Shown here one piece after another: positions 26,226-32,762 of a stretch of 61,852 nucleotides of DNA (the first letter of the stretch is position 1; every line of letters begins with the position of its first letter). Location: NCBI RefSeq assembly GCF_018709685.1, contig NZ_JABDHQ010000014.1:1-61852 (forward strand), written 5' to 3'. Under the pieces are notes generated by a model. That model searched no databases, was not told where the DNA came from, and saw only the letters and a list, made by a program, of their open reading frames with translations. The position numbers were made by a program, and so were the translations under genes. Source of the DNA: Akkermansia muciniphila. GTDB taxonomy: Bacteria; Verrucomicrobiota; Verrucomicrobiia; Verrucomicrobiales; Akkermansiaceae.

Positions 26226-27155
26226 TCAGGAGGAAGCCTGGGCCAGAATGCCGCTCAGCACCAGCGGGAAGATCAGCGCCACCCAGGAGAGGGTGTACAG
26301 CATGAGGGGAGGCATGTTTCTCTTCAACCTGTCCAGCACGAACATGAATACTCCCGCCATGGCCAGGCCGTAATAGATCCACGCATCCCCGGTGTATTCC
26401 CGCGCGGCCGCGGCCAGGCAGAAGACCACGTAAATGACAATCACTCCCATCCAGACCAGGGATACCATGTCCCGGGCGGCGGATTCCTGCTCCTCTTCAT
26501 CATCTTCTTCTATCCACCTCCTCCGGCTGAACATGCTCAGCATGACCAGGGCCACCAGATACCAGGTGGGCGTGGATAACTGGCCGCTCCACCCTCCGCC
26601 CATGGTGCCGTAAAAGTAGGCAGGGATTCCGGCGCCGGTGGCAAAGGAGACGGAGGCAAAGAATGACCCCATGACAAACGCGGAAGACAGGATTCCCTTT
26701 TTGTGCGGATTAGTGGAGAAGTACAGGAACAGCAAACTGCAAATACCCGGCAGCAGGGCGAATTGGAAGATGACCACGCCCAGCTGGAAGAACATGATCC
26801 ACAGTCCCGTGATGGCGGCCACCACAATGAGGAGGGAGATGACGAAACAGTGTTTTTTGGCAAACAGCAGGCATTCGTCAGAGTACACCGCGGGTCCTCC
26901 CCGGAATACCTTCATGACCCGGTCCAGCATGTTGACGCACCAGACGGCCACAAATAGAAACTGGTACAGCCAGGGAGAGGAGACTACCACCAGATGGGAC
27001 TGGCTGACGGCAAAAGCCCACGCAATGGCTGCAGAAGGAATCTCCAGTCCCATCAGGGAAAACCACGCCCACCAGGGGGGTCTCTTCAGCACCTGCTCCA
27101 TTTTCCGTTCCATCATCCCCATAACCGCTCTCCGGGCAAGTCCGTCCACCGTCAT
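26226..27155 (-). CDS. polytopic membrane protein of unknown function
   Basis: 309 aa with about eight hydrophobic helices (for example WWAWFSLMGLEIPSAAIAWAF, FVISLLIVVAAITGLWIMFF, FALLPGICSLLFLYF). After the first two helices comes a conserved-looking segment VNMLDRVMKVFRGG and then FAKKHC; this recalls a UbiA-prenyltransferase-like membrane fold, but the diagnostic NDxxD motif of active UbiA enzymes is not present. A cytoplasmic acidic loop (EEDDEEEQESAARD) separates helices five and six. I make no functional claim. It is divergent from rpmE, with a small CCGCAT hairpin (27166-27181) between them. Confidence 0.7.
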   Translation of the reverse strand: MTVDGLARRAVMGMMERKMEQVLKRPPWWAWFSLMGLEIPSAAIAWAFAVSQSHLVVVSSPWLYQFLFVAVWCVNMLDRVMKVFRGGPAVYSDECLLFAKKHCFVISLLIVVAAITGLWIMFFQLGVVIFQFALLPGICSLLFLYFSTNPHKKGILSSAFVMGSFFASVSFATGAGIPAYFYGTMGGGWSGQLSTPTWYLVALVMLSMFSRRRWIEEDDEEEQESAARDMVSLVWMGVIVIYVVFCLAAAAREYTGDAWIYYGLAMAGVFMFVLDRLKRNMPPLMLYTLSWVALIFPLVLSGILAQASS

Positions 27156-27187
27156 TCACAGACTTCCGCATTTTTATGCGGGGATGC

Positions 27188-27215
27188 TTGACATGCAATA
27201 AAACGCGCCTATACT
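27188..27215 (+). promoter_or_regulatory. consensus sigma70 promoter of the L31 gene
   Basis: TTGACA (27188-27193), 16 nt spacer, TATACT (27210-27215). The start should be near 27222, about 30 nt before the L31 ATG. A CCGCAT...ATGCGG hairpin (27166-27181) sits just upstream of the -35 element. Confidence 0.85.
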
Positions 27216-27251
27216 GGTGCTCCCCTTGCGTCGGAAACGCAATACATCACC

Positions 27252-27527
27252 ATGAAGAAAGATATTCATCCCCAGTACAATCCGGTGGTCTTCGTTGACA
27301 TTACCACCGGACGCCGCTTCATCACCCATTCCACGGTTCGTTCCCCCAAGACGGAAGTTATTGACGGGGTTGAACATTTTGTGGTTTCCTGCGGTATCAC
27401 CTCCGATTCCCACCCGTTCTTCACCGGCAAGAACCAGTTTGTGGACACTGAAGGCCGCATTGACAAGTTCCAGAAGCGCTTCGGCTCCGTCCGGCGCAGC
27501 GGCGGCAAGCCCAAGCTCAACAAGTAA
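27252..27527 (+). CDS. rpmE2: 50S ribosomal protein L31 type B
   Basis: 91 aa. KKDIHPQYNPVVFVDITTG at the N-terminus, the HPFFTGKNQFVDTEGRIDKFQKRF block and a basic C-terminus RRSGGKPKLNK identify L31. It lacks the CxxC zinc pairs of classical L31 (only one Cys), so it is the zinc-independent type B form, which in other bacteria replaces the zinc form when zinc is scarce. Whether a zinc form exists elsewhere cannot be seen. A strong promoter and an adjacent terminator make it a monocistronic unit. Confidence 0.95.
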   Translation: MKKDIHPQYNPVVFVDITTGRRFITHSTVRSPKTEVIDGVEHFVVSCGITSDSHPFFTGKNQFVDTEGRIDKFQKRFGSVRRSGGKPKLNK

Positions 27528-27548
27528 GGCTTGTTCCAACAGTTTTCC

Positions 27549-27582
27549 AACCCCGTTTCCTTTCCGGAAAACGGGGTTTTTT
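27549..27582 (+). terminator. intrinsic terminator of the L31 gene
   Basis: Stem AACCCCGTTTCC paired with GGAAAACGGGGTT (one bulged base) followed by TTTTTT, 22 nt after the stop. Confidence 0.9.
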
Positions 27583-27630
27583 ATTTGCAGGCTTCTCTTT
27601 ATTCCTTTTTCCTGCTTCACTGGCGGCGGC

Positions 27631-28638
27631 ATGATGTTGACACCGGACCATTTTGACAGCCAGTCTGCGGAGCTTCTGCGTTCCGGGCGCCCCGTCCTCG
27701 CCGGCATCAGCGGCGGGCGGGATTCCATGGCTCTTCTTTCCCTCTTGTCCGGCATGCAGGGGTGCAATTTGATTGCCTGCCACGTGCACCACGGCTTGCG
27801 TCCGGAGGCGGAGGAGGAGGCGCAGTTCGTGCGCCAGTATGCTTCCTCCCTGGGGATTCCCTGCGTGTGGGAGCGGGCGGACGTCCGCGCCATGGCCCGC
27901 GCCGGGGGCATGTCCGTTGAAGAAGCGGCCCGCCACGCACGGCAGGCACTGTTCCTGAAGTGGTCCGCAGCCCATCCGGGCGCGCTCGTAGCGCTGGCCC
28001 ACCACCGGAACGACCAGCAGGAGACAGCCCTCCTTCACCTGTGCCGCGGCGCTTCCGGCATTCACGGCATGTCTCCCGTTTCCACGTGGGCCAACGGGCT
28101 GACCGTCGTCCGGCCCTTGCTGGGTGTTTCCCGGGAGGAGATCACCGCGTACCTGGCCCATCACCGCATTCCGTGGAGGGAGGACGCCAGCAACCAGTCC
28201 ACGGAGTACACCAGGAATGCCCTGCGCCATGAGATCATCCCCAGGCTGGATACCCTGTTCCGGCGGGATACCAGCCTTTCCTTTTCACGCGCCTGCCGGG
28301 TGGAGAACCAAATCCGCACGGCGCTTTCCCAGGCCCTGGATTCCATGAACCTGACGGACCCGCAGGGACGCCTGTTCCTGCCTAAGGTGAACCGGCTCCC
28401 CGCGGAGCTGAGGCAATGCGCCGTCCATGATTACCTGCGCCGCCGGAATGTTCCCAATCTGACGGAGGATGCGGTGCTCCGGGTGATGAATATCCTGGAT
28501 ACGGACGGCCCTTCCCGCACTTCCCTGCCCGGAGGCAAGCTGGCCGTGCGCAAGGAGAAACGCCTGCTGGTGAAGGACGCGCCGCGCCCCATCAATAAAG
28601 GGGAGCAACCCCCTGCGGATACAGCAGGTGGAATTTGA
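27631..28638 (+). CDS. tilS: tRNA(Ile)-lysidine synthase
   Basis: Attaches lysine to C34 of tRNA-Ile(CAU) so that it reads AUA. The PP-loop SGGRDSMALLSLL (about residues 27-39), the CHVHHGLRPEAEEEA segment and ALAHHRNDQQETALLHLCRGA are typical TilS N-domain blocks; VVRPLLGVSREEI and the DASNQSTEYTRNALRHEIIP segment follow. At 335 aa it is shorter than E. coli TilS (about 430), so the C-terminal domain is reduced. The start is ATG 27631 or 27634; open frame upstream of this overlaps L31 and is not used. Its 3' end overlaps the convergent phosphotransacylase gene by 47 bp. Confidence 0.9.
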   Translation: MMLTPDHFDSQSAELLRSGRPVLAGISGGRDSMALLSLLSGMQGCNLIACHVHHGLRPEAEEEAQFVRQYASSLGIPCVWERADVRAMARAGGMSVEEAARHARQALFLKWSAAHPGALVALAHHRNDQQETALLHLCRGASGIHGMSPVSTWANGLTVVRPLLGVSREEITAYLAHHRIPWREDASNQSTEYTRNALRHEIIPRLDTLFRRDTSLSFSRACRVENQIRTALSQALDSMNLTDPQGRLFLPKVNRLPAELRQCAVHDYLRRRNVPNLTEDAVLRVMNILDTDGPSRTSLPGGKLAVRKEKRLLVKDAPRPINKGEQPPADTAGGI

Positions 28639-29683
28639 TGGCTTCATTCCCCACTACCAGCGCGGTGCCGAACATCCGGTCTTCATCCGTCAACCGCGGA
28701 AGCTGGGCGATCGGGAAGAGCAGCCCGCCCAGAATGAGGCCGTAGTTGTACACGGAGGGCATCATGCAGATCAGTTTTTTGGAGATGTCCGCCGCATCCA
28801 GGGTCGGGAAGACCCACACGTCACTGGGCTGGAGCATGGAGTTGCGGTGCACGCGCACGCTGTAGGAGTCCGGCGACAGGGCGGCGTCAATCTGGATTTC
28901 CCCTTCCACGGAGATTTCATTGTTCAGGCATTCTTTCTGCACCATGCTCCGGGCCAGCGCGGTAGCGGCCCTGGTGCGGTCCGCGGCCAGTTCCGGCACG
29001 GAGCCGTCCGTGGACGCGCTCAGCATGGCGACACGGACGCTTTTGCCGAGCATGTGCCGGGCCATTTTAGCCGTTTCCACGGCAAAGTAGGCCATGTTTT
29101 CCACCGTGGGGTCAGGCGTCACGCCCGTATCCGCCAGGAAATAGATGCCGCGGCCGCCGAATTTTCTGGCAAATTCGGGAACCAGCACAATGGAGATGGC
29201 AAAGAGGGGCTTGGTGGGAACGGGGTCCTGCCGGTATTTGTTCACGGCGCGGAAGACGGAGGCCACCCTTTTCATGTTCCCGGCCACAATGGCGTCCGCC
29301 TGGCCGTAAAGGACCATCATGGCGGCGAAGTGGACCGGCTCGGCGACGATTTCACGCGTGTTCATGGGCAGCCCGTTGCCGAACATTTGCTCCGCGCGTT
29401 CATAGCGGTCGCAGAACATTTGAAGGTCGGAGCTTTTTTCCGGTTCAATGATGCGGACGAATTTCAGGGAAATTCCGTTCATTTCCGCCATTCTGCGGAT
29501 GACTTCCTTGCGGCCCAGCAGAATGGGCACGCCGGCCTTTTCCGCCACGAAGCGCTCAGACACGCGCAGCACGCGCACGTCCTCCCCTTCCGGAAAAACA
29601 ATGCGCTTGGGATGACGCTTCAGGTTGTCCAGGAGCGGTCCTGTGAAATCATTCAGCGGGGAAAAGCCTTGCCAGTCACTCAT
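28592..29683 (-). CDS. pta: phosphate acetyltransferase / phosphotransacylase
   Basis: Transfers acetyl (or butyryl) between CoA and phosphate, giving acetyl phosphate for ATP production by acetate kinase. The 363 aa protein is a single PTA_PTB domain: KRIVFPEGEDVRVLRV near 27, GQADAIVAGNMKR near 128, GIYFLADTGVTPDPTVE near 180, and VWVFPTLDAADISKKL with the LILGGLLFP region at the end. It lacks the N-terminal DRTGG domain of long Pta enzymes. Phosphate butyryltransferase is an alternative. No acetate kinase gene is adjacent. It overlaps the tail of tilS by 47 bp. Confidence 0.85.
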   Translation of the reverse strand: MSDWQGFSPLNDFTGPLLDNLKRHPKRIVFPEGEDVRVLRVSERFVAEKAGVPILLGRKEVIRRMAEMNGISLKFVRIIEPEKSSDLQMFCDRYERAEQMFGNGLPMNTREIVAEPVHFAAMMVLYGQADAIVAGNMKRVASVFRAVNKYRQDPVPTKPLFAISIVLVPEFARKFGGRGIYFLADTGVTPDPTVENMAYFAVETAKMARHMLGKSVRVAMLSASTDGSVPELAADRTRAATALARSMVQKECLNNEISVEGEIQIDAALSPDSYSVRVHRNSMLQPSDVWVFPTLDAADISKKLICMMPSVYNYGLILGGLLFPIAQLPRLTDEDRMFGTALVVGNEAIKFHLLYPQGVAPLY

Positions 29684-29783
29684 ATGTCACGTGTCCTATT
29701 CAACGCGACTCTAAAAAATCCTGTCCATAAAATCAACCCATAAAGTCAAAGACGGCAAATAATCGGCAAATACGTCCTCCGGA

Positions 29784-29812
29784 TTGAACCGGCCGCCCCG
29801 CCGTGCTAACAT
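29784..29812 (+). promoter_or_regulatory. candidate promoter of the PHP phosphatase gene
   Basis: TTGAAC (29784-29789), 17 nt spacer, TAACAT (29807-29812). The predicted start near 29819 is only about 6 nt before the ATG at 29825, so the mRNA would be nearly leaderless, consistent with no Shine-Dalgarno. Confidence 0.5.
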
Positions 29813-29824
29813 GGGCTTTCCCCC

Positions 29825-30634
29825 ATGTACTGCGATTACCATACCCATACCCCCCTGTGCCTGCACGCCTCCGGCACCCCGCAGGAATATGTGCAGTCAG
29901 CCGTGCGCGCCGGACTGCGGGAGTACGGCATTTCAGACCACGCCCCCATGCCCAGCGAGCCTTTTGACGACTGGCGCATGAAGCAGGCGGACATGCCGGC
30001 TTACCTGGACTGGCTTGCGGAGGCCCGGGAACTCGCCGCACCGCACGGCCTGACGGTCCGCACCGCGCTGGAATGCGACTGGTTCCCCGGCATTGAGCCA
30101 TGGATAGAGCATTTGCGGAGCCTGCACGGGTGGGATTACCTGATCGGCTCCGTCCATTACCTGGGGGAGAAGGAGGAGTTTGACAATCCCTACAAGATGG
30201 ATTTCTGGAACCGGACGGCCGTGGAGGACGCCTGGACGCAGTACTGGGAACGCTACCGGGACATGGCAGCCTCCGGCCTGTTCCAGATCATGGGCCATGC
30301 GGACCTGATCAAGAAATTCGGGTTCCGTCCTGCCGGAGACCTGCGCCCTTATTATGAACCTGCGCTGGAAGCCATCCGGGAATCCGGCGCATGCCTGGAA
30401 CTTAATACCGCCGGCTGGCGCAACAAGTGCGCCGAGCAGTATCCGGACGCGCAGTTCCTGAACATGGCGGCGGAGATGGGCATTCCCCTTACCATCAGTT
30501 CAGATGCCCACAAGCCGGAGGATGTGGGCCGGGATTTTGAGCAGGCCGCGGAACTGGCCCGCCAGGCCGGATTCCGCCACCTGGCCACCTTTAACGCAGG
30601 CCGCATGGAGCTGTTCCCCCTGCCTGGGGCCTGA
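29825..30634 (+). CDS. hisK: histidinol-phosphatase, PHP family
   Basis: Hydrolyses histidinol phosphate to histidinol, the second-to-last phosphate step of histidine synthesis. The 269 aa PHP domain starts with the metal-binding DYHTHTPLCLHA (residues 4-15); EYGISDHAP supplies further ligands; GSVHYLG, IMGHADLIKKFG and the late TISSDAHKPEDVG complete the metal site. This pattern and length match the HisJ/HisK group rather than polymerase PHP domains. No other his gene is near. A single gene with a promoter-like sequence placed close to the start. Confidence 0.85.
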   Translation: MYCDYHTHTPLCLHASGTPQEYVQSAVRAGLREYGISDHAPMPSEPFDDWRMKQADMPAYLDWLAEARELAAPHGLTVRTALECDWFPGIEPWIEHLRSLHGWDYLIGSVHYLGEKEEFDNPYKMDFWNRTAVEDAWTQYWERYRDMAASGLFQIMGHADLIKKFGFRPAGDLRPYYEPALEAIRESGACLELNTAGWRNKCAEQYPDAQFLNMAAEMGIPLTISSDAHKPEDVGRDFEQAAELARQAGFRHLATFNAGRMELFPLPGA

Positions 30635-30771
30635 CCTTCCCCGTTGCAGGAAAGAAGGCTTTTCCGCAGTCCGCCGCATCACCTCCCGGAACAGCCGCAG
30701 GCTTGCCGCCCGTGCCGGAAACCGCCCGCAGGCTGCCGGAAGAAAAGAGGAGGAGTCCCGGCAAACAGCCA

Positions 30772-31614
30772 CTACCCCACGCGCATGTTGGGCTTGGTGG
30801 GGATGGGAACGGGACGCGGCGGAACGGGGTAAGGCCTGGGCGGACGGGGAGGAAGGGGCCGGATAATCACGGGAGGGGGAGGATAGTTCCACGTCCTGAT
30901 GATCGGGGGGACGATGATGCGCTCCGTTCTCGGCTGGCTGGCTACGTCCCGCACTTCCCCCTGCAGCTGGGAGACCTGCTTGTTCAGGTCCGCAATTTTT
31001 TTCTGGGTTCCGTCTTTCAGGGCCAGGTACTTCTTTTCCAGGTCCTGCCAGTATTGTTCCGCGGTTTCCCTTTTTTTGCGGATGGCGCTTACCTGGTCCT
31101 GATACGCTCCGGCCCTTGCGCGGAAGACGCGGGATTCCTCCGGCAGCCCCACACGGTCCGCTTCCAGGGCATTCCATTGCAGGGCCATGACTTCCGCTTC
31201 CACCTTGGTGAGTTCACCCATCAGTAAAAACATGCGGGCGATGTCCTCCCCTTCCAGATAGCGGGGGTGGCGTTCCGCCTCAGACAGGGATTCCCGGATT
31301 TTCCTGGCTTCCTCATCTGCCGCCTTCCTGGCCTCTTCCGCCTTCTTTTTCCGCGCCGCATCCTCCAGGCGCCGCTGGCCCAGCCTGGCCTCCACCTCTT
31401 CCGGCGTCATCTTATAGTCCTTTTGCTGGTCGTCCGTCAGTTCCTTGTACGGGACCTTGGCTACGCCGTCCGTGTACTGGACGCTGACAAAGTCATCCCC
31501 GGAGGATACCACGCTGGCATCCTTAAGCACCCTTCCGGACCTCAGGGTCATGTCTTCCGCCAGAGCGGCGGGCAACAGGACGCACAACAGTAAAAAACAG
31601 GTTCCATGCTTCAT
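30772..31614 (-). CDS. secreted protein with SHD1-like domain, coiled coil and Pro-rich tail
   Basis: 280 aa. Signal peptide MKHGTCFLLLCVLLPAALAE; then a small beta domain (TLRSGRVLKDASVVSSGDDF, VPYKELTDDQQKDY) that resembles the SLA1/SHD1-like domain common in Verrucomicrobia and Planctomycetes. Residues about 70-215 are Lys/Glu/Ala-rich coiled coil. The tail is a Pro-rich stretch (PPIIRTWNYPPPPVIIRPLP, then PRPPRPYP). Start supported by an AAGGGGAG site. Probably a periplasmic structural protein; function unknown. The SHD1-like domain recurs in the zinc-peptidase-like gene at 35.4 kb. Confidence 0.75.
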   Translation of the reverse strand: MKHGTCFLLLCVLLPAALAEDMTLRSGRVLKDASVVSSGDDFVSVQYTDGVAKVPYKELTDDQQKDYKMTPEEVEARLGQRRLEDAARKKKAEEARKAADEEARKIRESLSEAERHPRYLEGEDIARMFLLMGELTKVEAEVMALQWNALEADRVGLPEESRVFRARAGAYQDQVSAIRKKRETAEQYWQDLEKKYLALKDGTQKKIADLNKQVSQLQGEVRDVASQPRTERIIVPPIIRTWNYPPPPVIIRPLPPRPPRPYPVPPRPVPIPTKPNMRVG

Positions 31615-31743
31615 TTGATTCTCCCCTTCTACGTTGGTAAGAGGCGCAGGGGAAGGAATTTATTCAAAAAAAATAGGACCAGAGGTTAATTCTGGCGCAG
31701 CGGCCCGCTTTTCGTTAGCATTACGCGAATCCTTTATATTCGT

Positions 31744-32727
31744 ATGAGTCTTTATTCTTCATCCTGGAGCCCCCTACCCTCTCTTCCCGATCCGGAAGGT
31801 TTCGCCGGCATGTATGCAGGAACCCACGGAGAAACAATGATTTGTGCCGGAGGCACCAATTTTCCGGATAAACCCATGCTTGAAGGCGGCTCCAAAACGT
31901 GGACGGACCGCATTTTTACGCTGGCGCCAGGGGCCGCAGCCTGGACGGAGGCCGGAACGCTCCCCTTTCCCTATGCTTACGGAGCCTCCGCCAGCATGGA
32001 AGAGGGGCTGCTCTGCATCGGCGGGTGTGACAAGTCACGCCACCGGAAAGACGTTTACCTGCTGCGCGCGGCAAACAGCGCGGTGACCGCAACTTCCTTC
32101 CCCTCCCTCCCCATTGCCCTGGCTTATACGGCCGCCGCCGTTCTGGACGGAAAGGTTTACCTGACGGGAGGCTGTGAACGCCCGGGGGAACAGGACTGCA
32201 CCAACCGGCTGTTCATGCTGGACGCGCGCCAACCGGACCGGGGCTGGCAGGAGCTGGCCCCCCTGCCGGGCCGCGGCCGCTTCCTGCACCAGATGGCCGC
32301 AGTGGACGGAGTTCTTTACGTGCTGGGCGGCATCGGCCTGAAGGAGCAGGACGGCAAACAGGCCAGGGAACTGCTGGCGGAAGCCTGGAGCTTCACCCCG
32401 GAACACGGCTGGTCCCGCCTGCCGGAGATGCCTTACGCCATTGCAGCAGCCCCCACTCCGGCCCCGGCTTCCCGGTCCGGGGTGATTTACCTGCTTGGCG
32501 GGGACGACGGCTCCGGGAAAAAGTACACCCCGCAAACCAATCCCGGTTTCAACAACCAGTCCCTGTGCTTGGATACGGCTTCCATGACCTGGCACGACGG
32601 CGGTCCCATCGCGGCTCCCAGGGCGGTACTTCCGTGCTGTGCGTGGCAGGGCGGTTTTGCCGCCGTAAACGGGGAACTTAAACCCGGCAGGCGTTCCCAT
32701 GAAGTGTGGGGAATCACCCTTTCCTGA
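31744..32727 (+). CDS. Kelch-repeat protein, sialate-epimerase-like
   Basis: 327 aa six-bladed Kelch propeller with repeated GG-motif blades (ICAGGTNFP, LCIGGCDKS, VYLTGGCERPG, LYVLGGIGL, IYLLGGDDG) and W-containing strands. Such cyclically permuted propellers include N-acetylneuraminate epimerases (NanM), which interconvert sialic acid anomers. This copy has no signal peptide, so it would act in the cytoplasm. It is followed 35 nt later by the Kelch-MFS fusion; the two propellers are clearly related and probably act on the same ligand on opposite sides of the membrane (inference). Mutarotase activity is likely but not proven. Confidence 0.82.
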   Translation: MSLYSSSWSPLPSLPDPEGFAGMYAGTHGETMICAGGTNFPDKPMLEGGSKTWTDRIFTLAPGAAAWTEAGTLPFPYAYGASASMEEGLLCIGGCDKSRHRKDVYLLRAANSAVTATSFPSLPIALAYTAAAVLDGKVYLTGGCERPGEQDCTNRLFMLDARQPDRGWQELAPLPGRGRFLHQMAAVDGVLYVLGGIGLKEQDGKQARELLAEAWSFTPEHGWSRLPEMPYAIAAAPTPAPASRSGVIYLLGGDDGSGKKYTPQTNPGFNNQSLCLDTASMTWHDGGPIAAPRAVLPCCAWQGGFAAVNGELKPGRRSHEVWGITLS

Positions 32728-32762
32728 TTTTTCCTCCCATCCCAAACAATATTTCCCAGCAT

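Noticed and set aside
26226-27155. UbiA prenyltransferase
   Set aside because: The membrane topology is similar, but the NDxxD metal motifs are missing, so the enzyme call is not supported.
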